Counted from the stretch's first letter, positions 43,673 through 52,997 are shown. The stretch is DNA of 64,000 bases from an uncultured Phocaeicola sp. (GCA_948566455.1 CAOYQO010000007.1:62001-126000), one strand, 5' to 3'. The notes: generated from the letters alone by a model not told the origin. A program made the numbers and translations.

Positions 43673-44839
43673 ATGAAAATAGCAATTTTAACCTTACCCC
43701 TTCATTATAATTACGGAGGAAACTTACAGTGCTATGCACTAATACACACTCTCCAAAGTTTAGGGCATGAAGTATGTAACATAGCTATTGTACAAGAGCA
43801 AAAACTTCCACCATTAAAACAACGTCCATTTCTCTATACTAAGCGTTTTATCAATAAAATATTAGGTAGACAATATAGTTGTGTGTTTTCCGAACACAAG
43901 ATTATTAGAGATAGAGATATAGTACATAAATATGCTGATGAATTTATTAGTAGTAATATACCGCTAACACCTCATAAATACAAAGATGCCTTGTCTCTAA
44001 ACGAACTTAACGATTATGAATTTGATGCCATTATAGTTGGTTCTGACCAAGTATGGCGTCCTAAATATGCTTTTCCTGATATCCGTTCATTCTTTCTTGA
44101 TTTTTTAAAGAATAATCAGAAGACCTTACGGATATCATATGCTGCTTCATTTGGCACGGACATGCAGGAATATTCAGAAAAAGAAATAAGAGACTGCGGA
44201 AATCTGATTGAAAAATTCGATGCTGTATCCGTACGTGAGAGTTCTGCATTACATTTAATAAACAATGTATTCAAATGGAAGTGCCCAGCTGCACCTCAGC
44301 TTGTATTAGATCCGACTATGTTGTTAGAGAAAGATGAATATTTAAAAATAGTCCCTTATAGCACAGAAATAAAAAAAACTAAAGAACTGTTCTATTATAT
44401 TTTAGATATGACTCCTGACAAAAAAAAATTAATCGATAACATATGCATAGATGAGGAATTAAAGAAATTCACGGTATTCCCCAAAAGCACCTTGCCTAAT
44501 AGTAAAGTAGAGGACAAAGTAATTCCTCCTGTAGAGAGATGGATTCAAGGCTTCAATAAAGCGGCCATAATTATAACTGACTCCTTTCACGGTTGTGTGT
44601 TTTCAATCATATTCAATAAGCCTTTTATTGTTTACGCAAATGAAAAACGGGGAATAGCACGCTTTCGTTCATTACTAGAAATGTTCAATTTAGAGAATAG
44701 ATTAATAACCAACTCAAGTGAATTCAATCAAGCAAAATTACATTCTGCCATCGACTGGACAAAAGTAAACTTCATTAAGGAAGAAAAAAAAGAGCAATCA
44801 TTGACATTTCTACAAGATGCCCTTAAACGTCAAAGATAA
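43673..44839 (+). CDS. Polysaccharide pyruvyl transferase family protein
   Basis: This 388-residue protein would add a pyruvate ketal from phosphoenolpyruvate to a sugar. Family features are ILTLPLHYNYGGNLQCYAL at the start, IIVGSDQVWRPKY, and SFHGCVFSIIFNKPFIVY near the end. ATG 43673 is preferred. An in-frame ATG at 43622 would overlap the SDR gene and add 17 residues before the conserved start. It ends 2 nt before the stop of a convergent gene. Confidence 0.85.
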   Translation: MKIAILTLPLHYNYGGNLQCYALIHTLQSLGHEVCNIAIVQEQKLPPLKQRPFLYTKRFINKILGRQYSCVFSEHKIIRDRDIVHKYADEFISSNIPLTPHKYKDALSLNELNDYEFDAIIVGSDQVWRPKYAFPDIRSFFLDFLKNNQKTLRISYAASFGTDMQEYSEKEIRDCGNLIEKFDAVSVRESSALHLINNVFKWKCPAAPQLVLDPTMLLEKDEYLKIVPYSTEIKKTKELFYYILDMTPDKKKLIDNICIDEELKKFTVFPKSTLPNSKVEDKVIPPVERWIQGFNKAAIIITDSFHGCVFSIIFNKPFIVYANEKRGIARFRSLLEMFNLENRLITNSSEFNQAKLHSAIDWTKVNFIKEEKKEQSLTFLQDALKRQR

Positions 44840-44841
44840 TA

Positions 44842-45714
44842 TCATTTTAATGGATTTATTAAGCCATGAAAAGTTCCTTTCCATACAGCTAAAATTAAAT
44901 CAAAACGCCTCTTACACGCATAACTCAAAGTCTTTTTAGGAAGAACTGCAAAACATTGATAGAAACAAGAGAGCAGTTTACGCCATCCTTTACAGTTACG
45001 CCTTGCGTAAATCATTCTGCTACGAGTAAGATAATACTCTCGTATGGGAGTTTGCGGTTTAATCGTCATACTCTCCTTATGGTATACCACAGAAGTCGGC
45101 TCATAAAACAACTTGTACCCTGCTTCACGTAATCTACGGCTCCAATCAAATTCTTCATAGAACAGGAAATAAATTTCTGTCATCACACCCACTTTAATTA
45201 TTACATCACGCCGTACCATCATGGCTCCTCCATGTAAAACTTCTGTTTCTTTAGGTTGCAGAAAACAGTCTCGTCGAGTAAAATCAAAGCTTTCCGTAGT
45301 ATGTTTCAATGTTATAGAGGTCATATCTTTGTAACCATAATACTGTATACGCTCTGGTTTATATAAATAAATAATGCAAGGTGAAACGCCTGCATAATCA
45401 TCATTTTTAAGTTTAGCAACCATAGGAGCTAACATAGGCTCCTTGACAACCATATCGTTATTTAAAAAAAAGATATAGTCTCCTTTAGCATATTGATATC
45501 CCAGATTATTTCCTCCGGCAAATCCTAAATTCCTTTCACTACTCAAAACTATCACATCCGGATACGCTAGCCTAATTTGCTTTACATCATCTCCACACGA
45601 CGCATTATCAACAACAATAACCTCATATGGATAGGTTTCAAACTGCTTTAACGACGCTATTAAATCACAAGTGTCCTTCCAGCCATTGTAATTAACTGTT
45701 ATAATTGATACCAT
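44842..45714 (-). CDS. Glycosyltransferase family 2 (rhamnosyltransferase-like)
   Basis: This 290-residue GT-A enzyme starts MVSIITVNYNGWKDT, has the nucleotide-binding GYQYAKGDYIFFLNNDMVV with the acidic motif NND, and the acceptor region EEFDWSRRLREAGYKLFY. The pattern is that of rhamnosyl- or other dTDP-sugar-using family 2 enzymes. It is the last gene of the minus-strand operon and starts 4 nt after the previous gene. It converges with the pyruvyl transferase gene, with no terminator visible in the 2-nt gap. Confidence 0.87.
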   Translation of the reverse strand: MVSIITVNYNGWKDTCDLIASLKQFETYPYEVIVVDNASCGDDVKQIRLAYPDVIVLSSERNLGFAGGNNLGYQYAKGDYIFFLNNDMVVKEPMLAPMVAKLKNDDYAGVSPCIIYLYKPERIQYYGYKDMTSITLKHTTESFDFTRRDCFLQPKETEVLHGGAMMVRRDVIIKVGVMTEIYFLFYEEFDWSRRLREAGYKLFYEPTSVVYHKESMTIKPQTPIREYYLTRSRMIYARRNCKGWRKLLSCFYQCFAVLPKKTLSYACKRRFDLILAVWKGTFHGLINPLK

Positions 45715-45718
45715 AATT

Positions 45719-46774
45719 CTAAAAATGAAACCAACGATTTAATATTTTGCGTAAATCAATACTTATCAAAAAAATCATTATACTTTTCTTTGCTCTCATT
45801 GGTAAAGCATAGAAAGCAAGTAAAGGTAGTGCTTTATATAAATTCTTATCTTTAAAAACCCACCTCTGAGGATACAGGAAGCGTCGCATCAAAAATCCCT
45901 GCAAAAAGAAATCTTTTTTCTCTTTTGTTATTTTAGATGAAGCACACGTCCTATAAAGATGATATAAACTCATTTTCATTAAATCAAGCAAAGCTCCCAT
46001 ATAGAATTGCTTGCTCGTTAACGAACGTATGTATTCTGCTTTTAATCTTTGCGTACCCAAGTATTGTTCTGCAAGAAAATCCGTATACCCCTCTTGTTCT
46101 TTAATACTTGTCACAGAAGACGGATTATAAGTAAAAAACAAAGTACAATCAGATATTAACCGACATGACTGGGCACACATTATAACTTGATATGTAAACC
46201 AAGGGTCATCAATTAAATACTGAGGAACACAACGTATATTATTATCACGTAAAAAGGTAGTCCGATAGAGTTTATTCCATGTTGCTACAAAAATATTTTT
46301 ACCTTTTCCATAACGGTATTGAGCTACAGCAAGATCTTCTCCTTCTATCAAAGTATCTACATACTGACAGCCACCAGGGTATATATTTCCTTGCAAATCA
46401 CGACGTACAAAAGAAGATGCAACAAAATCAACAGGATGCTCCACCATTTTCTTATACAGTACTTCTATACAATTGGGAACAATCACGTCATCGCAGTCCA
46501 TTGTAAACAAATACTCCCCATTAGCATGTGAAACTATCGCATTACGTGCTGCTCCTGTCCCCTGGTTATATTTTTGGTCAATAATATGTATATCTTTATT
46601 GCGCGGATGTTCTGCCACAACTCTACGAACAATATCCATACTATTACCTTTATCATCTATTAAAAGATATTCAATATTAGGATAAGTCTGATTGAAAGCT
46701 GATAATAATGTACGCTCAATAAGATCAGCAGCATTATATATTGGGATACCCAAAGTTATGAGTGGAGTTTTCAT
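45719..46774 (-). CDS. Glycosyltransferase family 2
   Basis: This 351-residue GT-A transferase has ITLGIPIYNAADLIERTL, NIEYLLIDDKGN, GEYLFTMDCDDVIVPN with the DxD metal site, and a WNKLYRTTFL segment typical of capsular GT2 enzymes. Its start overlaps the stop of the upstream GT4 gene by 4 nt. Donor sugar and acceptor cannot be read. Confidence 0.88.
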   Translation of the reverse strand: MKTPLITLGIPIYNAADLIERTLLSAFNQTYPNIEYLLIDDKGNSMDIVRRVVAEHPRNKDIHIIDQKYNQGTGAARNAIVSHANGEYLFTMDCDDVIVPNCIEVLYKKMVEHPVDFVASSFVRRDLQGNIYPGGCQYVDTLIEGEDLAVAQYRYGKGKNIFVATWNKLYRTTFLRDNNIRCVPQYLIDDPWFTYQVIMCAQSCRLISDCTLFFTYNPSSVTSIKEQEGYTDFLAEQYLGTQRLKAEYIRSLTSKQFYMGALLDLMKMSLYHLYRTCASSKITKEKKDFFLQGFLMRRFLYPQRWVFKDKNLYKALPLLAFYALPMRAKKSIMIFLISIDLRKILNRWFHF

Positions 46775-47940
46775 TTATTATTTTTCTCTTGTAACAATGT
46801 ATAAAATAGCTCTCTCCACAAAATAGCTATATTTTCTATTTTGTACCTTTGAACATTTTCCAACGCCCTCTTGCCCATTTGTTCACGTATTTCATCATGT
46901 TCAATTAAATAAGAAATTTGTCTGGCTAACTCCTCGACATCACCTGTTTTCACCAATATACCATCCACATGGTCTGAAATAATATCTTTTGGTCCACATG
47001 GACAATCAAAAGAAACCACAGGGAGACCACAAGCCATAGCCTCTACAATTACTAAACCGAATCCTTCGAAACGTGAACTTAATACAAAAACGGAACTTTC
47101 TGCATACTTTGCTGCAATATCTTTTACAGGGAACTCCAATTTACATGAATCAGAAAGGCCGGCATCTATTACTTTTCGTTGTAACCTTTCACGCAATGGA
47201 CCATCACCATAGATTTTTAATGTCCAATCCTGATGCTTAGAGGCAATCATTTGCCATGCAGAAATCAATAAATCAAAACCTTTTTGATTCACATACCGCC
47301 CTACAGCAATGACTTGTTTAGAATTGCAAAATGATTTATGTTCAGGAATAAAGGTCAAGGGATTAGGAATAACGGTTATATTATCCAATTCAAACCATTG
47401 TTTTTCGTCTTCATAAGTTAACACAACAAAACGCTCTACCTTCTTTAAACATTCAATTTGTATTCTCTGCCATTTTCTCCATATGCACTTAGGAAAATAG
47501 CGTAACAAAGCATAATTCGCATTATTCAAATAACTATGCTTTTCAAAATGGTTTTCAGCTATCTTTATACTACGATCTGCCATATCCATTATAAAGCTTA
47601 ACTCACGACGTAACATCAGAATAGTAAAATCCGGGTTTAATTCCTTTAAACACACATTTAACCGCTTCTTATGTAAATAACGTTTATAAAAATAAGAAAA
47701 GAAACGCATATATAAAGGACCTACTCGATCATAATTTATATCCAAATTATGAATTCGTATAGACGGATGAAGATGGAAATAAGGTGAAATATTTCCATTA
47801 TCTGTAGCAATTACATGAATTTCATACCCAAATTTTTCGACAAAATAATTAGCTTTTATTGCCAAAATCCTTTGTCCTCCCCCTACCACAGCTAAAGAAG
47901 GAATACAATAAACAATCTTTAATGGCTTATTTTGTACCAT
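46771..47940 (-). CDS. Glycosyltransferase family 4
   Basis: This 389-residue GT-B transferase has an N-terminal GGGQRILAIKANYFVEKFGYEI and a donor-binding part AVGRYVNQKGFDLLISAW, FVLSSRFEGFGLVIVEAMACGLPVVSFDCPCGPKDII. It resembles WbbL/PglA-like enzymes of capsule clusters. It lies 37 nt after the membrane GT2 gene in the same minus-strand operon. Confidence 0.9.
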   Translation of the reverse strand: MVQNKPLKIVYCIPSLAVVGGGQRILAIKANYFVEKFGYEIHVIATDNGNISPYFHLHPSIRIHNLDINYDRVGPLYMRFFSYFYKRYLHKKRLNVCLKELNPDFTILMLRRELSFIMDMADRSIKIAENHFEKHSYLNNANYALLRYFPKCIWRKWQRIQIECLKKVERFVVLTYEDEKQWFELDNITVIPNPLTFIPEHKSFCNSKQVIAVGRYVNQKGFDLLISAWQMIASKHQDWTLKIYGDGPLRERLQRKVIDAGLSDSCKLEFPVKDIAAKYAESSVFVLSSRFEGFGLVIVEAMACGLPVVSFDCPCGPKDIISDHVDGILVKTGDVEELARQISYLIEHDEIREQMGKRALENVQRYKIENIAILWRELFYTLLQEKNNK

Positions 47941-47977
47941 ATATTAATGCTTTATTTTAGATTAAACTCAATAATAG

Positions 47978-49153
47978 CTATTTCTGCTTTGTTATTCCAT
48001 GCGATGTATGAATGAATCTTTTATTGGCTCCACGCAATTTAAAAATATTAGTTGCCATTAGCCAAAAAGTATAAGGAAGTTTCTGGAATGCCATTGCTAA
48101 ACGACTGGTACAAAATCTACGAGGCACAGCAGTAAGCAATGCAACAACCAATAGTAGGAAAATCCCCCACCATTTTATACTCCAGTAAAAATTGTAGAAA
48201 GAGCAAATGAATGCTAAAAAAAATGTAAAACCTAACAATAACAAACGAGGTATGGAGAGTTGCTGAAACAGTTTATCACAAAAATCCCAATTACGAGCTG
48301 CTATTGCCTTGAATAAATAACGTGCAAATACCCTACAATAATGCCACTGTGCTGAAAGCCAACGGCGACGTTGACGAGAAAAATCATTTGTGTTCTGCAC
48401 TTTCTCATCAAACACGAATGTCTCCGGCAAATAATGAAAATGTTTTCCTTGATAAAGCAAAGTCAATTCCAGTTCCCGGTCAAAACCACCCACTGCTTTG
48501 ATATTTGCCATCGTATCACGGAATAAATCATAACGAAAGGCCATACCTGAACCGATAAGAGCTGCTGAAATTCCTAACTTTGCATGTCCCAAACGAAAAA
48601 TAGTATTATTAATCTCTTCACTCATAGCATCAAGAAGAGCCATATCACTATTCAAATTTTTAGCGACGCGATGAGTCTGTACAATTTCAACATCGGGACA
48701 AGCATAAAGGTCATTGACATCATTCAGATAGGTATAAGGAATAACATTATCAGCATCAAGTATTAAAGCTACATCATAATTATTACCTATAGCTGCCATT
48801 GCGGCATTCAAAGCTTTAGACTTGGTACTATGCTCAAAATGAACTTCGACTAAGCGAATGGGAAGTGCGGAGAGGGAAGCATTAGTTTCAGGCTTCATGT
48901 GATCTGAAATAACCACAATATCAAATTGATCGACAGGATAATCCTGATCCAAGCAGGAACGCACACATTCGTGTATTACTACATCTTCCCGATAGGCAGG
49001 AATAAGTATGGCAAAACGCTTATACCTTGTTGCAGGTGGAGGCACCGGCATATCTCGGCGAAGTGATGCTAAGCTATAAACTAATAAATACAATATGTTT
49101 ATCGCAAACAATACGTATAAAACCCAATCGAGTATAAGCAGTATCTGTTCCAA
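47978..49153 (-). CDS. Processive-type membrane glycosyltransferase family 2
   Basis: This 391-residue protein has an N-terminal membrane helix, a GT2 domain with AILIPAYREDVVIHECV, LILDADNVIPY (DxD), GFDRELEL and RQRRRWLSAQW (QxxRW-type motif), then at least two C-terminal helices. It resembles hyaluronan/cellulose-synthase-like and IcaA-like enzymes. It is the intact relative of the degenerate protein at 29819-31024. It is the first gene of the minus-strand operon, with a possible leader upstream. Confidence 0.88.
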   Translation of the reverse strand: MEQILLILDWVLYVLFAINILYLLVYSLASLRRDMPVPPPATRYKRFAILIPAYREDVVIHECVRSCLDQDYPVDQFDIVVISDHMKPETNASLSALPIRLVEVHFEHSTKSKALNAAMAAIGNNYDVALILDADNVIPYTYLNDVNDLYACPDVEIVQTHRVAKNLNSDMALLDAMSEEINNTIFRLGHAKLGISAALIGSGMAFRYDLFRDTMANIKAVGGFDRELELTLLYQGKHFHYLPETFVFDEKVQNTNDFSRQRRRWLSAQWHYCRVFARYLFKAIAARNWDFCDKLFQQLSIPRLLLLGFTFFLAFICSFYNFYWSIKWWGIFLLLVVALLTAVPRRFCTSRLAMAFQKLPYTFWLMATNIFKLRGANKRFIHTSHGITKQK

Positions 49154-49180
49154 AATTAATTTTTTATGTAGATGATGCTA

Positions 49181-49188
49181 CAAATATA
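49181..49188 (-). promoter_or_regulatory. -7 box (TATATTTG) close to the minus-strand GT operon
   Basis: On the minus strand TATATTTG lies 27 nt before the first GT gene. It could give a short transcript start downstream of the leader terminator. No TTTG box is at the right distance. Confidence 0.5.
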
Positions 49189-49212
49189 CAAAGAATGACT
49201 GAAATAATCATC

Positions 49213-49255
49213 ATTTCTTAAAAAAAGAAAATGTCCCATTTTTCACTTTGGGACA
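49213..49255 (-). terminator. Terminator inside the leader of the minus-strand GT operon
   Basis: On the minus strand TGTCCCA (49249-49255) pairs with TGGGACA (49232-49238) and is followed by a T-rich stretch (TTTTCTTTTTTT) to about 49213. It lies between the strong promoter at 49564-49594 and the first GT gene. Confidence 0.75.
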
Positions 49256-49560
49256 TAAAAAAACGAGCAAGCTCTCACGAACCTCTCGCCCCTGTAAGAA
49301 AAGCCTTTAAGGCTTTTCTTTTAAACTGCATCATTGTTACCTAAAAATCAATCTTCTTTTTACCAAAAATAAAACTTCTAATTACCTATAAAAACAAACT
49401 TTCTCTTTTACCTTTTATACCTAATTACCTATTTTCTTAATCCAAATTTTAGCCTATGAAAAACTATTAACTAAATCTTTTTACCCTAACTAATCCTTTA
49501 TTGAAAACTAAAAAACTAATTTATTTAAAAGTCAAAATCATGAGCAGTTTCCCAACTGCG
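49256..49560 (-). other. Possible structured leader of the GT operon
   Basis: Read on the minus strand, the region begins with a hairpin (GCAGTT with AACTGC) and then has a purine-rich stretch with about seven GGTA motifs, including ATAGGTAATTAG twice. A palindrome follows (AAGAAAAGCC with GGCTTTTCTT), then a short GAGC/GCTC hairpin. No supportable ORF was found. The layout suggests a regulated 5' leader rather than empty spacer. Confidence 0.5.
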
Positions 49561-49563
49561 ATA

Positions 49564-49594
49564 CAAAGGTATGAAAAAATCCCGTGCACGCAAA
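49564..49594 (-). promoter_or_regulatory. Strong minus-strand promoter upstream of the GT operon leader
   Basis: On the minus strand TTTG (49591-49594) and TACCTTTG (49564-49571) are 19 nt apart, an excellent Bacteroides consensus. Transcription would start near 49557, about 400 nt before the first GT gene. Confidence 0.78.
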
Positions 49595-49663
49595 CAGTCG
49601 CACGAAAAAACATGTGTTTTATAACATATTTTTAAGTTTATCCAACTTTGTTTACGGTTATAA

Positions 49664-50767
49664 TCACTTTCGAATACTCTCATAATCATCTGTTAACGTT
49701 TTTATGAATGCAACGAGATCGGCCTCTTCTTCAGGGGTCAGACCAAGGTTTCCCAACTCATCACGATTGACTGTGGCAGGACACTCGGCAGGAGGAAATT
49801 CATCACTCACGTCGCGTACATTATAAAAGTGAATGATCTCTTCAAGAGTTTTAAAATAACCATTATGCCCATAAGGAGCGGTCAAAGCAATATTGCGCAA
49901 TGTAGGAACACGGAATTTGCCATTTTCTTCTTCTTTGCCCACAATGGAACCTAATCCCAAGTCAATACTATCCGGAGTAAGAAGAAAATAGTCGGCCGGC
50001 ACACGAAAATGTGGATTTTCCGGATTACGCGGAATACCCAGATTGTCATAAGTATGATCGGTAAAAAGAACACGTCCGGCACGCTCATCTTTATCCAGGA
50101 TATGGCACTCAGCACACATTCCTTTATTTTCAAAGAGATCCATGCCGCGTGTTTCTGTTTCTGTAAAGACATATTCCCCTCTCTCCCATGCATCATATTT
50201 GGAGGAAAAAGAATTTACTTCTTCGGATTGCTGATAAATGGAAAGCGCATCCGTGATATGAGCGTAGAGGGAATCTACATTGTCGGTTTCACCATAAAGA
50301 CGTACTAATTCAGGATAATACGATGCACGACGCACCTTGTTTACAACTGATTCTTTATCGGGATTTCCCATCTCTACAGGATTAAGAAATGGTTCGCCTG
50401 CCTGGTGCTGCAATGATGGGGAACGTCCATCCCAAAAGAGTCCACCTACATAAGTCTCCTCTTCCTCATCAAAATAGAGCGAAGGAACGTACATAGAGTA
50501 GCAAATAGTCATAGAATTACGCTGGGAGTAGAGGCCGCGAACAGCACCTTCGGATACAATGCGGGAATCACGGTCAGCGAAACCTTTATCAGCCGTATGG
50601 CAAGTTGCACATGATTGTCCTGCAGGCTCAGAAAGCTGGATATCTTGAAAAATAAATTTACCTAACGCCTCTTTCCGGCTCTGAAGTGATGAGGAATGAT
50701 TACAGGAGATAAATCCTCCTATTATTCCGCCACAAAACAAAATAGACAATAGTGCTTGCTGTTTCAT
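49664..50767 (-). CDS. Di-haem cytochrome c peroxidase (MauG/CcpA type), lipoprotein
   Basis: This exported 367-residue protein reduces hydrogen peroxide with electrons from small redox carriers. Two CxxCH haem sites are present: GQSCATCHTADKG and KGMCAECHILDKD. The start is put at ATG 50767 (MKQQALLSILF), giving a lipoprotein signal with GGFISCNHS. An in-frame ATG at 50797 would lie almost on the transcription start implied by the -7 box at 50806-50813. The protein probably sits in the periplasm or outer membrane. It is not obviously linked to its polysaccharide neighbours. Confidence 0.88.
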   Translation of the reverse strand: MKQQALLSILFCGGIIGGFISCNHSSSLQSRKEALGKFIFQDIQLSEPAGQSCATCHTADKGFADRDSRIVSEGAVRGLYSQRNSMTICYSMYVPSLYFDEEEETYVGGLFWDGRSPSLQHQAGEPFLNPVEMGNPDKESVVNKVRRASYYPELVRLYGETDNVDSLYAHITDALSIYQQSEEVNSFSSKYDAWERGEYVFTETETRGMDLFENKGMCAECHILDKDERAGRVLFTDHTYDNLGIPRNPENPHFRVPADYFLLTPDSIDLGLGSIVGKEEENGKFRVPTLRNIALTAPYGHNGYFKTLEEIIHFYNVRDVSDEFPPAECPATVNRDELGNLGLTPEEEADLVAFIKTLTDDYESIRK

Positions 50768-50805
50768 ACAATAGCGTTTTTTTCTGTTATTCATCATTGA
50801 CTAGA

Positions 50806-50813
50806 CAAAAGTA
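50806..50813 (-). promoter_or_regulatory. -7 box (TACTTTTG) of the peroxidase gene
   Basis: On the minus strand TACTTTTG fits TAnnTTTG and puts the transcript start near 50799, supporting the downstream ATG at 50767. Confidence 0.5.
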
Positions 50814-50814
50814 T

Positions 50815-50861
50815 AAAAAAAAGAGTTTTATCTATGGCAAAACATAGATAAAACTCTTTTT
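50815..50861 (-). terminator. Strong terminator after LruC paralogue 3
   Basis: A perfect 19-bp stem (50818-50836 with 50843-50861) with a 6-nt loop ends in a T-run on the minus strand. It separates the LruC gene from the peroxidase gene. Confidence 0.88.
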
Positions 50862-50879
50862 ACTCAAAGAAGTTGTTAT

Positions 50880-52805
50880 TTACTTCTTATTCTTATACCA
50901 ATTCTTATTCGTGGTTCCCTTTGATTTTACCCAACCAATAAAATCAGGATAGGTATCATATATCTTCACACCTTCTGTAGGAATACTAAAGTCGAGAATA
51001 GGAAGATTAATGGCAAACGGCATAATATCTACTTCTTCTCCATAGCGGGTGATATAATAGATTCCCTCATCGATATTTGACATATCATCACTCGTATTAA
51101 AGAATGACTTATCAGCTTTATCCGTAGGTGCGTAATTTACCAGATGCACTTCCCTGCTTCTACCATTAACGAATATGAAAGGATTGTAAGGAGGTGTCAC
51201 CTGACTCAAATCAACATCTGCCAATTCAATGGTTACGGTGAACTTCTGATTTAAAACGCTTTTCATATTATCAAACAGGATTACAGTAGGATGCGATTGA
51301 GCCGTCTCTATTTTCCAACCGTCAGGACCCGAGACTTCGATACTTCTTACTCTGTCCGGTGTAAGATTATGGAGCTGATATCCAAAACCGCAAATGTGTG
51401 TGCCGCCACTGTGGAGTGGAATAAATTCATCTACAATCTTATAAATTTTATTACTTACAACATTTCGATACAGAGTAGACTGATAGGTCATCACAACATC
51501 ATTCATATCATAATCTTTTTGTGCCGGCCATTGGTCTTCGTAAGCTAAAGTTCCCTTATAGGTAGTGGTGACATTACTGGGAGGATCTACCGGAGGCAAT
51601 TCCGGACCACCCGGATCAATAGCATTTGCTTCTGCAATCTTCAGATAGAAGGTAGCATCACAATAATCAAAATCTACATTATCCTCAAAGCCGATAGCTA
51701 CAATCTGATCCGTATCTCCATCACGTAAAGCTACTACACGCTGTGAATTATCATTATTCATAGTACTATATGAATAACGAATTCCAATACCTTTCAAAAT
51801 ATCACCAGACTTGAATGCATTTGCCTGCAAAGACCATCCTACAGTAACACCAGCAGGGAACTTATCCTCAAATTTCTGCTCATCTTCGTTCCAATATTTA
51901 AGTTTCACCTCATGTCCACACAGCAACGATCCTGTACGCTCTCCATCAGAAACTTTAGAAATTGGAGAAGCATTGGGGAATGCAAGCACTTTTTGAACTG
52001 TTTCCGGAGTAGGAACAGTCCCTGATTTATAAGTGAAATACCCTACTGTATTGTTAAAACTGGCACTACTTGCAACAAAAACAAGGCTCAGCTCTGTATC
52101 TTTGATTATCTTTATCTCAGAAGTCGTATTATTATTAAGCCATTCGGGATGTAAGTCCTTAATCTGGCGCCCGCTAATGTTACTGTACGTACTCCGAATA
52201 CTATATAAGATTTCTGCCGGTGGTGCACTCAAGGCAGCCTCCATATTATTGGGCATACCGTATCCATCCCAGTCTACACTAGGCATAAGCATCCAATCAT
52301 CCAAATAATTATGGCCACCAGTTGTTGTACCCCTTGTCTTAGTTTGCAGCGATGCAATGTATGCACTCTGATTATAGTTTATCTCACCATTAGAAATAGT
52401 CAACTTAACCGGTGAAATAGCACCTAAATAATCAGTGTAGAGCCATACTTCCGTAATGTCTGAAGGAATTTCAACCGTACCTGAATATCGTCCTTTCTTG
52501 TCAGTAGGAGCCGAGTAGACAGGGGACAGTGATTCATCTTTTATCCATGAATCATTTTCTTCCTTCATAGGGTCTTGACTATAAAGGTCAAAAGTGATAT
52601 AATAATCACCTGCAAACCCGTAGTCCACATTTACTTTTACCTGCTGCATCATGCTGAAGTCAAAAACTTCCGAAGGCTTGAGAGGGGTATTCTTACCGGT
52701 CTCCTCTCCTCCTCCCTGATACACATCTCTATCCGTGCAGCTACCCAGTAGAAGCATTGACATAAGGGACAGGAACACAATCTGTTTCATCTTTCGTTGT
52801 TTCAT
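50880..52805 (-). CDS. LruC-domain lipoprotein, paralogue 3
   Basis: This 641-residue lipoprotein has its cysteine at C23 (LLLGSCTDRD), again followed by acidic residues. The N-terminal region (FDFSMMQQVKVNVDYGFAGDYYITFDL) matches the pattern of the two tandem paralogues at 17.8-23.3 kb (FDWSMITTVKLNIEVKDEF). The C-terminal LruC domain (about 418-635) begins LAYEDQWPAQKDYDMND. The middle has PSVDWDGYGMPNN and no long repeat region, so it is shorter. Start 52805 or the Met six codons on are both possible. It lies on the far side of the polysaccharide region from its paralogues. Confidence 0.82.
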   Translation of the reverse strand: MKQRKMKQIVFLSLMSMLLLGSCTDRDVYQGGGEETGKNTPLKPSEVFDFSMMQQVKVNVDYGFAGDYYITFDLYSQDPMKEENDSWIKDESLSPVYSAPTDKKGRYSGTVEIPSDITEVWLYTDYLGAISPVKLTISNGEINYNQSAYIASLQTKTRGTTTGGHNYLDDWMLMPSVDWDGYGMPNNMEAALSAPPAEILYSIRSTYSNISGRQIKDLHPEWLNNNTTSEIKIIKDTELSLVFVASSASFNNTVGYFTYKSGTVPTPETVQKVLAFPNASPISKVSDGERTGSLLCGHEVKLKYWNEDEQKFEDKFPAGVTVGWSLQANAFKSGDILKGIGIRYSYSTMNNDNSQRVVALRDGDTDQIVAIGFEDNVDFDYCDATFYLKIAEANAIDPGGPELPPVDPPSNVTTTYKGTLAYEDQWPAQKDYDMNDVVMTYQSTLYRNVVSNKIYKIVDEFIPLHSGGTHICGFGYQLHNLTPDRVRSIEVSGPDGWKIETAQSHPTVILFDNMKSVLNQKFTVTIELADVDLSQVTPPYNPFIFVNGRSREVHLVNYAPTDKADKSFFNTSDDMSNIDEGIYYITRYGEEVDIMPFAINLPILDFSIPTEGVKIYDTYPDFIGWVKSKGTTNKNWYKNKK

Positions 52806-52851
52806 ACCTATATATATTAATAATATAATTCGATAAACGCTTATTTGGCTA

Positions 52852-52883
52852 CAAATATAAAATTAAATAATAAGATGTACAAG
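52852..52883 (-). promoter_or_regulatory. Promoter of LruC paralogue 3
   Basis: On the minus strand the -7 box TATATTTG (52852-52859) and a CTTG near-match to the -33 box (52880-52883) are 20 nt apart. The -33 element is inside the first of three direct repeats. Confidence 0.6.
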
Positions 52884-52954
52884 TTTTTAAGGAATAAAAC
52901 TTAATAATATATACAAGTTTTATAAAAACCAAAAGAACAGGATATACAAGTTTT
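52878..52954 (-). repeat. Three direct repeats (AAAACTTGTA) upstream of LruC paralogue 3
   Basis: Plus-strand TACAAGTTTT occurs at 52878-52887, 52912-52921 and 52945-52954, spaced 34 and 33 nt (about three helical turns). The copy nearest the gene covers the -33 box. This looks like an array of regulator sites. Confidence 0.55.
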
Positions 52955-52997
52955 CCGGGCTTACTATAAATACTCCACAAGAAATAGTGTATATTAT

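Noticed and set aside
49541..49636. Possible 31-residue plus-strand peptide in the GT leader region
   Set aside because: It runs opposite a strong minus-strand promoter, has no start signal and no membrane or motif pattern.
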